Positions 22,150-35,539 of a DNA stretch of 64,000 nt are shown here, piece after piece. The DNA comes from Panorpa germanica (lineage: Eukaryota; Arthropoda; Insecta; Mecoptera; Panorpidae): the NCBI GenBank assembly GCA_963678705.1, contig OY783213.1, positions 15,814,451 through 15,878,450 on the forward strand, given 5' to 3'. Position 1 is the first letter of the stretch, and each line of letters begins with the position of its first letter. Under the pieces are notes generated by a model. The model worked only from the letters and a program-made list of their open reading frames with translations. It did no database searches and was not told the DNA's origin. Position numbers and translations under genes: made by a program.

Positions 22150-25100
22150 AAATTCAACTTTTTATTTTGTTTATTTTTGAATGGTTCTTGACGTACTTTT
22201 TTACGCTGATTTCAAATCTGCAATTCGATTTTAGGTAAGTGTCCCGGTTTTCGAGATATCGGCATGTTTAGACATAAATAATAGAGATATTTAAAAATGG
22301 ATTTCATTTTTGAAATCAGCATAAAAAACTACGTTCGAATACATCTTTCATTTGTCAAAACAAAAAATTGATTTTTTATCAAATTTTTAAAGGTTATACT
22401 CTTGTTAATTTCATAAAAATCGCAGTTTGAATTTCATAAAACGGGGTGCACTAAGTACGGCTGCATGAATTTCTATTAGCTGTTCTCTTTTAGTTTCTAA
22501 ATATAGTAAGTATTAGGAATATTTAAAATTGATTCTCATTTTTGAAATCAGCATAAAAAACTACGTTCGAATACATCTTGTATTTGTCAAAACAAAAAAT
22601 TGATTTTTTATCAAATTTTTAAAGGTTATACTCTTGTTAATTTCATAAAAATTCAACTTTTTATTTTGTTTATTTTTGAATGGTTCTTGACGTACTTTTT
22701 CACGCTGATTTCAAATCTGCAATTCGATTTTAGGTAAGTGTCCCGGTTTTCGAGATATCGGCATGTTTAGGCATAAATAATAGAGATATTTAAAAATGGA
22801 TTTCATTTTTGAAATCAGCATAAAAAACAACGTTCGAATACATCTTTCATTTGTCAAAACAAAAAATTGATTTTTTATCAAATTTTTAAAGGTTATACTC
22901 TTGTTAATTTCATAAAAATCGCAGTTTGAATTTCATAAAACGGGGTGCACTAAGTACGGCTGCATAAATTTCTATTAGTTGTTCTCTTTTTAGTTTCTAA
23001 ATATAGTAAGTATTAGGAATATTTAAAATTGATTCTCATTTTTGAAATCAGCATAAAAAACTACGTTCGAATACATCTTGTATTTGTCAAAACAAAAAAT
23101 TGATTTTTTATCAAATTTTTAAAGGTTATACTCTTGTTAATTTCATAAAAATTCAACTTTTTATTTTGTTTATTTTTGAATGGTTCTTGACGTACTTTTT
23201 CACGCTGATTTCAAATCTGCAATTCGATTTTAGGTAAGTGTCCCGGTTTTCGAGATATCGGCATGTTTAGGCATAAATAATAGAGATATTTAAAAATGGA
23301 TTTCATTTTTGAAATCAGCATAAAAAACAACGTTCGAATACATCTTTCATTTGTCAAAACAAAAAATTGATTTTTTATCAAATTTTTAAAGGTTATACTC
23401 TTGTTAATTTCATAAAAATCGCAGTTTGAATTTCATAAAACGGGGTGCACTAAGTACGGCTGCATAAATTTCTATTAGTTGTTCTCTTTTTAGTTTCTAA
23501 ATATAGTAAGTATTAGGAATATTTAAAATTGATTCTCATTTTTGAAATCAGCATAAAAAACTACGTTCGAATACATCTTGTATTTGTCAAAACAAAAAAT
23601 TGATTTTTTATCAAATTTTTAAAGGTTATACTCTTGTTAATTTCATAAAAATTCAACTTTTTATTTTGTTTATTTTTGAATGGTTCTTGACGTACTTTTT
23701 CACGCTGATTTCAAATCTGCAATTCGATTTTAGGTAAGTGTCCCGGTTTTCGAGATATCGGCATGTTTAGGCATAAATAATAGAGATATTTAAAAATGGA
23801 TTTCATTTTTGAAATCAGCATAAAAAACAACGTTCGAATACATCTTTCATTTGTCAAAACAAAAAATTGATTTTTTATCAAATTTTTAAAGGTTATACTC
23901 TTGTTAATTTCATAAAAATCGCAGTTTGAATTTCATAAAACGGGGTGCACTAAGTACGGCTGCATAAATTTCTATTAGTTGTTCTCTTTTTAGTTTCTAA
24001 ATATAGTAAGTATTAGGAATATTTAAAATTGATTCTCATTTTTGAAATCAGCATAAAAAACTACGTTCGAATACATCTTGTATTTGTCAAAACAAAAAAT
24101 TGATTTTTTATCAAATTTTTAAAGGTTATACTCTTGTTAATTTCATAAAAATTCAACTTTTTATTTTGTTTATTTTTGAATGGTTCTTGACGTACTTTTT
24201 CACGCTGATTTCAAATCTGCAATTCGATTTTAGGTAAGTGTCCCGGTTTTCGAGATATCGGCATGTTTAGGCATAAATAATAGAGATATTTAAAAATGGA
24301 TTTCATTTTTGAAATCAGCATAAAAAACAACGTTCGAATACATCTTTCATTTGTCAAAACAAAAAATTGATTTTTTATCAAATTTTTAAAGGTTATACTC
24401 TTGTTAATTTCATAAAAATCGCAGTTTGAATTTCATAAAACGGGGTGCACTAAGTACGGCTGCATAAATTTCTATTAGTTGTTCTCTTTTTAGTTTCTAA
24501 ATATAGTAAGTATTAGGAATATTTAAAATTGATTCTCATTTTTGAAATCAGCATAAAAAACTACGTTCGAATACGACTTGTATTTGTCAAAACAAAAAAT
24601 TGATTTTTTATCAAAATTTTAAAGGTTATACTCTTGTTAATTTCATAAAAATTCAACTTTTTATTTTGTTTATTTTTGAATGGTTCTTGACGTACTTTTT
24701 CACGCTGATTTCAAATCTGCAATTCGATTTTAGGTAAGTATCCCGGTTTTCGAGATATCGGCATGTTTAGGCATAAATAATAGAGATATTTAAAAATGGA
24801 TTTCATTTTTGAAATCAGCATAAAAAACAACGTTCGAATACATCTTTCATTTGTCAAAACAAAAAATTGATTTTTTATCAAATTTTTAAAGGTTATACTC
24901 TTGTTAATTTCATAAAAATCGCAGTTTGAATTTCATAAAACGGGGTGCACTAAGTACGGCTGCATAAATTTCTCTTAGTTGTTCTCTTTTTAGTTTCTAA
25001 ATATAGTAAGTATTAGGAATATTTAAAATTGATTCTCATTTTTGAAATCAGCATAAAAAACTACGTTCGAATACGTCTTGTATTTGTCAAAACAAAAAAT

Positions 25101-28100
25101 TGATTTTTTATCAAATTTTTAAAGGTTATACTCTTGTTAATTTCATAAAAATTCAACTTTTTATTTTGTTTATTTTTGAATGGTTCTTGACGTACTTTTT
25201 CACGCTGATTTCAAATCTGCAATTCGATTTTAGGTAAGTGTCCCGGTTTTCGAGATATCGGCATGTTTAGGCATAAATAATAGAGATATTTAAAAATGGA
25301 TTTCATTTTTGAAATCAGCATAAAAAACTACGTTCGAATACATCTTTCATTTGTCAAAACAAAAAATTGATTTTTTATCAAATTTTTAAAGGTTATATAT
25401 ACTCTTGGTAATTTCATAAAAATCGCAGTTTGAATTTCATAAAACGGGGTGCACTAAGCACGGCTGCATAAATTTCTATTAGTTGTTCTCTTTTTAGTTT
25501 CTAAATATAGTAAGTATTAGGAATATTTAAAATTGATTCTCATTTTTGAAATCAGCATAAAAAACTACGTTCGAATACATCTTGTATTTGTCGAAACAAG
25601 AAATTGATTTTTTATCAAATTTTTAAAGGTTATACTCTTGTTAATTTCATAAAAATTCAACTTTTTATTTTGTTTATTTTTAAATGGTTCTTGACGTACT
25701 TTTTCACGCTGATTTCAAATCTGCAATTCGATTTTAGGTAAGTGTCCCGGTTTTCGAGATATCGGCATGTTTAGGCATAAATAATAGAGATATTTAAAAA
25801 TGGATTTCATTTTTGAAATCAGCATAAAAAACTACGTTCGAATACATCTTTCATTTGTCAAAACAAAAAATTGATTTTTTATCAAATTTTTAAAGGTTAT
25901 ACTCTTGTTAATTTCATAAAAATCGCAGTTTGAATTTCATAAAACGGGGTGCACTAAGTACGGCTGCATAAATTTCTATTAGTTGTTCTCTTTTTAGTTT
26001 CTAAATATAGTAAGTATTAGGAATATTTAAAATTGATCCTCATTTTTGAAATCAGCATAAAAAACTACGTTCGAATACATCTTGTATTTGTCAAAACAAA
26101 AAATTGATTTTTTATCAAATTTTTAAAGGTTATACTTTTGTTAATTTCATAAAAATTCAACTTTTTATTTTGTTTATTTTTGAATGGTTCTTAACGTACT
26201 TTTTCACGCTGATTTCAAATCTGCAATTCGATTTTAGGTAAGTGTCCCGGTTTTCGAGATATCGGCATGTTTAGGCATAAATAATAGAGATATTTAAAAA
26301 TGGATTTCATTTTTGAAGTCAGCATAAAAAACTACGTTCGAATACATCTTTCATTTGTCAAAACAAAAAATTGATTTTTTATCAAATTTTTAAAGGTTAT
26401 ACTCTTGTTAATTTCATAAAAATCGCAGTTTGAATTTCATAAAACGGGGTGCACTAAGTACGGCTGCATAAATTTCTATTAGTTGTTCTCTTTTTAGTTT
26501 CTAAATATAGTAAGTATTAGGAATATTTAAAATTGATTCTCATTTTTGAAATCAGCATAAAAAACTACGTTCGAATACATCTTGTATTTGTCAAAACAAA
26601 AAATTGATTTTTTATCAAATTTTTAAAGGTTATACTCTTGTTAATTTCATAAAAATTCAACTTTTTATTTTGTTTATTTTTGAATGGTTCTTGACGTACT
26701 TTTTCACGCTGATTTCAAATCTGCAATTCGATTTTAGGTAAGTGTCCCGGTTTTCGAGATATCGGCATGTTTAGGCATAAATAATAGAGATATTTAAAAA
26801 TGGATTTCATTTTTGAAATCAGCATAAAAAACAACGTTCGAATACATCTTTCATTTGTCAAAACAAAAAATTGATTTTTTATCAAATTTTTAAAGGTTAT
26901 ACTCTTGTTAATTTCATAAAAATCGCAGTTTGAATTTCATAAAACGGGGTGCACTAAGTACGGCTGCATAAATTTCTATTAGTTGTTCTCTTTTTAGTTT
27001 CTAAATATAGTAAGTATTAGGAATATTTAAAATTGATTCTCATTTTTGAAATCAGCATAAAAAACTACGTTCGAATACGTCTTGTATTTGTCAAAACAAA
27101 AAATTGATTTTTTATCAAAATTTTAAAGGTTATACTCTTGTTAATTTCATAAAAATTCAACTTTTTATTTTGTTTATTTTTGAATGGTTCTTGACGTACT
27201 TTTTCACGCTGATTTCAAATCTGCAATTCGATTTTAGGTAAGTGTCCCGGTTTTCGAGATATCGGCATGTTTAGGCATAAATAATAGAGATATTTAAAAA
27301 TGGATTTCATTTTTGAAATCAGCATAAAAAACTACGTTCGAATACATCTTTCATTTGTCAAAACAAAAAATTGATTTTTTATCAAATTTTTAAAGGTTAT
27401 ACTCTTGGTAATTTCATAAAAATCGCAGTTTGAATTTCATAAAACGGGGTGCACTAAGCACGGCTGCATAAATTTCTATTAGTTGTTCTCTTTTTAGTTT
27501 CTAAATATAGTAAGTATTAGGAATATTTAAAATTGATTCTCATTTTTGAAATCAGCATAAAAAACTACGTTCGAATACATCTTGTATTTGTCGAAACAAA
27601 AAATTGATTTTTTATCAAATTTTTAAAGGTTATACTCTTGTTAACTTCATAAAAATTCAACTTTTTATTTTGTTTATTTTTAAATGGTTCTTGACGTACT
27701 TTTTCACGCTGATTTCAAATCTGCAATTCGATTTTAGGTAAGTGTCCCGGTTTTCGAGATATCGGCATGTTTAGGCATAAATAATAGAGATATTTAAAAA
27801 TGGATTTCATTTTTGAAATCAGCATAAAAAACTACGTTCGAATACATCTTTCATTTGTCAAAACAAAAAATTGATTTTTTATCAAATTTTTAAAGGTTAT
27901 ACTCTTGTTAATTTCATAAAAATCGCAGTTTGAATTTCATAAAACGGGGTGCACTAAGTACGGCTGCATAAATTTCTATTAGTTGTTCTCTTTTTAGTTT
28001 CTAAATATAGTAAGTATTAGGAATATTTAAAATTGATCCTCATTTTTGAAATCAGCATAAAAAACTACGTTCGAATACATCTTGTATTTGTCAAAACAAA

Positions 28101-29257
28101 AAATTGATTTTTTATCAAATTTTTAAAGGTTATATATACTCTTGTTAATTTCATAAAAATTCAACTTTTTATTTTGTTTATTTTTGAATGGTTCTTAACG
28201 TACTTTTTCACGCTGATTTCAAATCTGCAATTCGATTTTAGGTAAGTGTCCCGGTTTTCGAGATATCGGCATGTTTAGGCATAAATAATAGAGATATTTA
28301 AAAATGGATTTCATTTTTGAAATCAGCATAAAAAACTACGTTCGAATACATCTTTCATTTGTCAAAACAAAAAATTGATTTTTTATCAAATTTTTAAAGG
28401 TTATACTCTTGGTAATTTCATAAAAATCGCAGTTTGAATTTCATAAAACGGGGTGCACTAAGCACGGCTGCATAAATTTCTATTAGTTGTTCTCTTTTTA
28501 GTTTCTAAATATAGTAAGTATTAGGAATATTTAAAATTGATTCTCATTTTTGAAATCATCATAAAAAACTACGTTCGAATACATCTTTCATTTGTCAAAA
28601 CAAAAAATTGATTTTTTATCAAATTTTTAAAGGTTATACTCTTGGTAATTTCATAAAAATCGCAGTTTAAATTTCATAAAACGGGGTGCACTAAGTACGG
28701 CTGCATAAATTTCTATTAGTTGTTCTCTTTTTAGTTTCTAAATATAGTAAGTATTAGGAATATTTAAAATTGGTTCTCATTTTTAAAATCAGCATATGAA
28801 ACTCTTTTAGAAAACATCTTTTATTTGTCAAAACAAAAAATTGATTTTTTATCAAATTTTTAAAGGTTACACTCTTGTTAATTTCATAAAAATTCAACTT
28901 TTTATTTTGCTTATTTTTGAATGGTTCTTGACGTACTTTTTCACGCTGATTTCAAATCTGAAATTTGTTTTTTTGTAGGTGTCCCGCTTTTCGAGATATC
29001 GACATGTTTAGGCATAAATAATAGAGATATTTAAAAATAGATTTCATTTTTTAAATCAGCATAAAAAACTACGTTCGAAAACATGTTTTATTTGTCAAAA
29101 GAAAAAATTGATTTTTTATCAAAATTTTAAAGGTTATAATATACTCTTGTTAATTTCATAAAAATCGGAGTTTGAATTTCATAAAACGGGGTGCACCAAG
29201 TACGGCTGCATACATTTCTATTAGTTGTTCTCTTTTTAGTTTCTAAATATAGTAAGT
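22150..29257. repeat. Satellite array, ~500-bp unit, about 14 copies
   Basis: The marker attcaactttttattttg recurs at 22152, 22651, 23151, 23651, 24151, 24651, 25151, 25655, 26155, 26655, 27155, 27655, 28159 and 28892, so the period is 500 bp (504 where a 4-nt tata insertion occurs). Each unit contains two related half-units sharing catttttgaaatcagcat...attgattttttatcaaattt, offset by ~231 bp. Units between 22651 and 24150 look identical by eye. Edge units are diverged, and the interval 28159-28892 has an additional half-unit (733 bp). The unit also has an imperfect inverted repeat (acgtactttttcacgctgat... against ...atcagcataaaaaactacgt). No coding frame of note. Confidence 0.95.
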
Positions 29258-29451
29258 ACTAGCTTTTACCCCCGTCGCAAGCGACGTGACACTTACATAT
29301 ACTCTATTTGCCTGTAGTGCGGCTCTGGTAAAACCCACATTTCTTTCAAAACTACTGACAATAGCCAACATTTTAGTAATAATTTTGTAATTGCATTACT
29401 TATACATTATTCTTGCAGTAGTAGTTGTACATCGGATAATTGTCCGGCCAG

Positions 29452-29708
29452 TGACGTCATGAATTCGTAATACAGAATAATTGAGGCTATGTACCCCCTC
29501 TCCTCTTTCACTCCATTCCCTAGGTGAACATCACTGGTAGCTAGCTATAAGTAATGTGTTATATTTTCGAACATGTGACTTTCAAACAGTTCTATGAACA
29601 CGAGTACAAGTACATCAAATTTGTTTCTGAATGCATCTGCATTCCTGTTATTGCCTAACGTCAACTATTGTTCAGAACCAACGTGTGACGTCACATTTCG
29701 TTACGTCA
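29452..29708. promoter_or_regulatory. Cluster of CRE-like TGACGTCA sites
   Basis: Perfect TGACGTCA palindromes are at 29452-29459 and 29686-29693, and TTACGTCA is at 29701-29708. CREB/ATF proteins bind such sites in animals. Whether these are used is not shown by the sequence, and no promoter is identified beside them. Confidence 0.25.
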
Positions 29709-30050
29709 TCAGAAATTTCATATACATTTTAGTTCTAGGTAAATATTATTTACCTAACACAATACTGAACACGTGGCATCGTTCTTTTGCTCTTAATAAC
29801 ATTCTAGATTTGATTAAGGCATAATCTGGTTTAGTTTTAGAAAGTTACATTAAACTTAAATGCACTTCTAGACACGTAAGAGCAAATGTCTTCACTATTT
29901 TTGTAACAATTGAAATTATGAACAAGAAATGTAATCTCACGTGTGCTTGCACGTGTCAAGGAACACGTGGGGAAACAAATTTAGTAAAATTTACTGTCGG
30001 TTCTAAATTACAGATAAAGAACACAGTTCATAGCATACTTTCCTTTCATT

Positions 30051-30290
30051 TGAACAGTGTGCGAGAACATTTATGCTTGATACTGGTGTATCTTCGGGTT
30101 CGATCCTCGGTGCAGATTTATATTTTCTGGATTTGGTTGTTATGAAGTTAAATTGATTATGTATATATGTAATCATTAACTTATTAGTCAGCGGTGTAGT
30201 TCATATATATGAGGGAACGATACCACAAAAAGCGACAACGTAGTAAGAGGTCGTTGATGATAGGAATCAGCATCTGAAAAAGACGAACGT
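30051..30290 (+). mobile_element. tRNA-derived SINE-like element, copy S1
   Basis: A pol III B-box-like ggttcgatcct (30097-30107) follows a degenerate A-box region (gaacagtgtgcgagaac, 30052-30068). The stretch aligns with 61783-61850, including the shared gtatcttcgggttcgatc. The tail is found again on its own at 53148-53205 and, further on, at 59783-59850. Confidence 0.6.
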
Positions 30291-31117
30291 CCGCTCCTTA
30301 TACAATGGATGTATTTCTGTTCAAGAAAATCATTATTTTTATGATAATTTTGAAAATATAAATATAAACACTCCTGAAACGACCTTAAGTTCCATACGTT
30401 TAAAAATGTAATCTGTTTATTATTACGTTTGCATGGTGATTTTCCATTGTACTCCAATTATTTCCACTGCAAATGGTTCATTATCTTTAACTTACTTAAT
30501 TAACATATCGTTATTAGACTAATAACGCATTATCTAAAATAAATTTTAGAAAGTGAATGCTAAAATGATAACATTACACATGAGGAATGTTCTAATGCGT
30601 TTGTTTTTGCTTAGAGCTATAAATTCTAACTACGAATCTTTTGCTCCACTACAGCTCAAAGCAATTTATTTATTAAAATTATTTATCGCTAAATTACTTT
30701 AAGTTAATAGGCGTCAAATAAATATTAGCTCAATAAAAATAAAATTGTAATTTGTAAATATCTTATCAATCAATTAATTGATTTATTCATATTTATTATT
30801 CAATTAAAATTTAATACAGTATTTTCCATAGTGTTCTGGAAACCGGAATTTTTACAAATCTGAATAGAGTTGATATTTTTCTGTGTTGCTCTAGTGTCAT
30901 AATTAAAAGAAGATTAATATATTTAACCATCCAGTTGTGGAAACAAGGCTGCCACAGTTAAAGTCTAAATATAAATTGTAAATGCTCTAGCTGGTGTTCA
31001 TGACTCACAACGATCACCGATGAGGTCCAGCGAAGATAAAGAAGCTTATCTATCAACGGACTCTAAATATAAAAATAAAGACTCCATCTGGCGAATCCAA
31101 ATAGTACAGACATGTTA

Positions 31118-31215
31118 CGTCATAAATATGACGGCCTCTGTAGCGCTAAAACTACAATTCTAACTTTTAACTACTATATCTCAATCAATATTTAGATATT
31201 TATTAAAATAAAAAT
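31118..31215. repeat. Single arm of the 40650-40945 foldback family
   Basis: Shares tagcgctaaaac.acaattc.aacttttaa.t and the following AT-rich stretch (gatatttattaaaat) with the left arm at 40665-40750. Confidence 0.6.
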
Positions 31216-32031
31216 ATACAAATAAACATTACTTTATTACTAACTGGTCAAACAACCTAAAAAGTAAAGAAAACTAATTTCTAATTCATTCTTTTACAAT
31301 ATATTCATTTTTAGTTTAATTGTTGAACTGTTCTCAAGATATGCGTTAAAACGATTCGTTTTTACGTCAAACGTCAAACTTTTTATAAAATTCGTTACTA
31401 CTTTAAGAATGTAGATGGGAAGTTTCAAGAGCATCACAAATAATATTGTGTTATCACTATATAGTACTAAATGAAGTAAGCAATATATGCAACAAGGTTA
31501 GCAGCATTAGTGTGACTAGATTAGATATTAAAAATATTTAGCAAATAATTTCATTTCATAACAACAAACATTTTTCATTCACTAGTTTAATTATCTGGTT
31601 TATCACATGGGCATAATAAAGGCCACACGATAGTAGTTGGGTAAATGCCGGGTCAACTGGTACAAATTACATGCCTATTACCACTAATTTGTATAATTAA
31701 TTGACCGGAATCCGACATACACTTTACTTGTATTTAAATATAATAATACATCACATAATCTATTAAAAATAATAGTGTACATACAGAGCAATCATGATGT
31801 AGTTCAGGTTGTGATTCACAGATGGCGCGCACCAACAATCTCATACGTTTCAATATAAACTGTAGTTCTACCGTAGATACTGAATTGGTATTGTACTCGT
31901 ATATATATCAGGGTTAACAGAATGTAAGCGTGCGCACAACTTTCGTGTTATAGTAATCAAAAAGAGTAGGGATATCACAATTGTGATTGGATGTTATAAC
32001 TTGTTAAAGTTGTATATTTATTTTGTTATAG

Positions 32032-32607
32032 AGAAAATGAACGGGACGATGTTAGTTTGCGGCATACACGCCGTAGTTTACGTCTGGCGAATGGAAGAGT
32101 ACCACTACCACTACAAATACAAATACCAATAGGACAAGCACAGAGTGAAGAAGAAATAAGAACACCACCACCCTATTGTCGAGATGATTCTATTAAAATT
32201 AGTATTGAAAATACAAACACATGTACTGATTCATTAGTAACAGCGCTGGATGATGAGACACTACTAATTACTGATTTATTGCCAAACGATTGCATAATGG
32301 CATCTTCAACTAATTCTAATAATTATAATAAGGGCAGTTGTGGTAAAGTGCATTTTGGGGTTGATGATGTATCCCTTTATGGAACTCCTAAAGAAGAACC
32401 TGGACCTACGCCAATGATGTCTTCTGGAAATATTAATAATGAAGCGGGAAAACAATCTTTCATCAAAAATCAACTGCAGGCTTTATTTCAACCAACTGAT
32501 AATAAATTGGCTATGAAATTATTTGGTTCGAAAAAGGCTTTGATGAAAGAGAGAATTAGACAAAAAGCTGCAGGACATTGGGTGATACATCCTTGCTCAA
32601 GTTTCAG
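32032..32607 (+). CDS. Ih: Internal exon of the HCN (Ih) channel gene
   Basis: The exon codes for 191 full codons from the cytoplasmic N-terminus of a hyperpolarization-activated cyclic-nucleotide-gated cation channel. The last ~55 residues (SFIKNQLQALFQPTDNKLAM, then KLFGSKKALMKERIRQKA and AGHWVIHPCSSFR) are the highly conserved HCN domain just before transmembrane segment S1. The earlier part is polar and variable. The exon follows an acceptor (ttttgttatag, AG at 32030-32031) and ends in CAG|GTGAGT at 32607/32608. It starts with the last base of a codon and ends with the first two bases of an Arg codon. No in-frame ATG opens it, so a first coding exon must lie upstream. The six-helix channel core and the cyclic-nucleotide domain must lie beyond the window. 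HCN channels carry the depolarising Ih current in neurons and muscle. Confidence 0.92.
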
Positions 32608-32811
32608 GTGAGTCCTTACTAAATTTTATTATAAATTTTAAAAAATATTAAATTAATGCATGTTTTTATTAAGTGTGGTTTGATTAATTAAATAAATGAA
32701 AACAGTGTAATAAAAAATTAATTCAACTAAATCAAAACAAAAAGTGCGGGAGTTTTAAATAAAGTGTTAATAACGTGATTTAAATAGTAATAAAATGCAC
32801 ATAAAATTAAA

Positions 32812-33705
32812 GGACCTTGGTCTAGGAAGCCCGGCAAATTATAATTAAAAAAAAAACCAATTACTTTTTATGTCTCAGTAATCACTAGTTTAACGAACAG
32901 ATCGGTATGTTCGCAATGTAAATATTAGCAATGTTTTAACTGTACATAAAGCACACGTAATATCCATTCAGCGTGTAATCTGTTGCGTTACTGCACAAGT
33001 AACATGTTACTGCCTTCTGTTATGTTCTGCTGCTGAGCAAACAACAGCCAATGCAACTGCATTTCAAGTGATCGGCGTGAATTTATTATTTTAAGCGTCA
33101 ATAAAATGAATCTAAAGCAAAGTAAATTTACATTTATATAAACAATTAAATGTAACTCGGTCAAATGTAAATATTAGATAAAATTATGGGTAAATTTTTC
33201 GCAGAAAAACCTGTTTTTAGTAAAAGTATTTATGGTTATTTAATTCGTAAATAAAACGTAAATTTTACTTAATTTTTGTGTTGAGAAAGCTACGTAAATT
33301 ATAATATGTAGTTTATAATATTTCTTATGTAAAATATACACAAAGTTTACATAGAATTAAAATATTGCACTTCTTACAATATTCGATAAAGTTCAATTTC
33401 AATGAAATGCAACCATTAACTTATTTTTGTTGCTGGTTTCTCGGGCTTCCTAGGCAAGTAGCCTATTATCGCCCCCAATAATGTTCTTCTTCTTTTTGAA
33501 ACTTTATATTCCGACAAAAATACCGTTAACTTTGGAAGACACAATTTTCTCAAACTAACTATAGTTTTTTTTTTTTTAGCTATTAGAATTTACATATTTT
33601 TTTTTTTAATATAGTTTCTCGGGCTTCCTAGACACGTAGCCTTTTATCGCCCCTAATATTGTTCTGCTTCTTTTTATACGTTATATCCAGACAACAAGAA
33701 TGATC
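32812..33705. repeat. Repeat motif, two direct copies and one inverted
   Basis: tttctcgggcttcctag plus ~90 bp of following sequence occurs at about 33434-33525 and 33613-33700 (179 bp apart, roughly 80% identity). The opposite orientation (ctaggaagcccgg) occurs at about 32812-32836, with the match limited to ~25 bp. These look like ends of a nested transposon. Confidence 0.5.
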
Positions 33706-33904
33706 TATTCATGGCTACTGCTGTTATAAATTTCGGTTTCTCAATCAAAAAGGCGCTGTTAACAGGAAGCGTCTGCGAAGTCTGTAGCACCGCTCTTTGG
33801 AGTCCATTTCTTGCCATTGCTGTATTTTTACATTGCCATAGAATGTGGTCAGGTAGAATTTACGTATTAGTTATCGATATAGTTTATAATCATGTTTATG
33901 TTTA

Positions 33905-34011
33905 GAATCAATAACCAAACCAAGAAATTATAGTGCTAGTCCGGGAATCGAACCTGAAGGCACAGTAGTTTTGCATAAATTATAAATTCTATCGGCTATA
34001 GTGTCGTTTAA
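33905..34011 (-). mobile_element. SINE-like element, copy S3
   Basis: On the minus strand, acgacactatagccgat (A-box-like, near 34000) is followed ~50 bp later by ttcaggttcgattcccggac (B box, 33939-33958). It is related to S1, the 40117-40270 copy and the 61783-61900 copy. Confidence 0.6.
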
Positions 34012-35539
34012 AAAACACTGATTTTAATTTTAAAATAATTTAAAAGATTCCTGTTAAGTGAAAAACCAGTTCAACATTTAAAAAAAAAAGATATATTCTC
34101 TGTGTTTATTTCTTTGTAAAAAAGAGTTCAAAACGTGTAAAACTTTAGAAAGGATAGTCAAAATTGTGACATTATTGACTCAAAGTTTATGAAGAATAAA
34201 CATGTCCAGCTCGGAATGCATTTATTATCTAATTCTAAATCCATTCTGTTCAAAACTTTTTATAGGTTGTTACGAATGTGCTGATAACAATTTATACATT
34301 CTTTGCGACCTATAATTGTCGTTACAGACATATTTAAGCTGGATATCTAGAAGAATATAAATAACAAGAAGAATGCACTTGTTCGGCAGCTACTGATAAC
34401 GCTAATGCGTTTGTTGTTTTGCTATTCAGTTTTAGTGATTGTGTGTTAGAATATAGACATATTATTTGTTAAGCTATTTCCAAAATTATTGTTAATTGCT
34501 GGTTTTAAGAGTTACTTATATCTAACTTTATCTCGAGACACAATTCTTTTAAAGTCTCATCTTTGTATTTAATGTTAAAAAAAATGTTATTATTCAAATC
34601 TTTGATAAGGAAAACATCTTTATACTTTAAATAAATTACCTGTATATTTCATTATCACTAAGTTTACTGATAACAAATACATTTTGTTCTATAATTGGTG
34701 TTTTCTATTTTGCGTCTTTATACTGGAAGTTTTAAATGAGTCGATATTACTTGTATTCGTTTCGTAAATTTATTTGTTAGTGGTGGTTTTTTTTGAAGTT
34801 TTTGATTGAAATATAAGCTAAGGATAATCCATAAATTATGTCACACAAATTTAATAGTTTTTCTTAAATTCCGTCCCCATTGTCACACATTGTAGAACCG
34901 GTCCTTCCATTGTGACGTCACACATTTAAAAAATAATAATTTGTCTCATTTTGTGTTTTGATCATGTTTCTTTTGGAAGACGAATTATAGATTGAATATG
35001 ACTCCTCCGTTTCTCTTGTTACATTTGAGGGATCCTCTCTTCTCCGCTTTCAGTATAATGTAATTATTGTATGGTCCCTTAATATATATTGCCGTTTTTA
35101 TTTTTTAAATATTTAAAACTTGAAGAGATATAGCTATTTAAAATATTGGTATATTTGTGTCTGTTCAGTCGTTACAGGACAACTTTCGAATAATAAGTAA
35201 CGCCCGGATTATTATATAATAACAGAAAATTGAATTAAAATATGAACAAATATGTATTTTCTTTAAAATATGCAAAATAAAAGTTTCTTTAATCGATTAA
35301 TTTTTATCCCAAAACACGTTTTAAATATGTCAAAGGTCTAAAGTTGTATTCGCAGAGTAAACATCTAAAACAATCTTAATAAATAAGTAAATCGAGTCGT
35401 CAACACTTAAAATAAAACAAGTAAATTGAAAATGTGCAACTAAAATTTGTAAAAAATTAATTTGGGCCCTTCATGCATAATATCAAAACTTTATGTGTAG
35501 CATGATCCAACTGTAGGTAGTAACTGTAACGTATCATTG

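Larger units (their letters stand above)
29258..32031. other. Spacer / possible 5' intron of Ih, with TE fragments
   Basis: Immediately after the satellite comes actagcttttacccccgtcg, which resembles, in reverse complement, 60645-60670 and looks like a transposon end. A SINE-like element lies at 30051-30290 and a repeat arm at 31118-31215. The last part, just before the exon at 32032, must be intronic. Where the first Ih exon or the promoter lies could not be determined. Confidence 0.5.

Noticed and set aside
22150-29257. CRISPR-like array or coding tandem repeat
   Set aside because: Units are contiguous without unique spacers and contain stops in all frames; it is a eukaryotic satellite.
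32037-32055. ATG at 32037 as the Ih start codon
   Set aside because: That frame hits a stop after six codons; the HCN frame is open across the acceptor, with no ATG before the conserved part that would make this a first exon.
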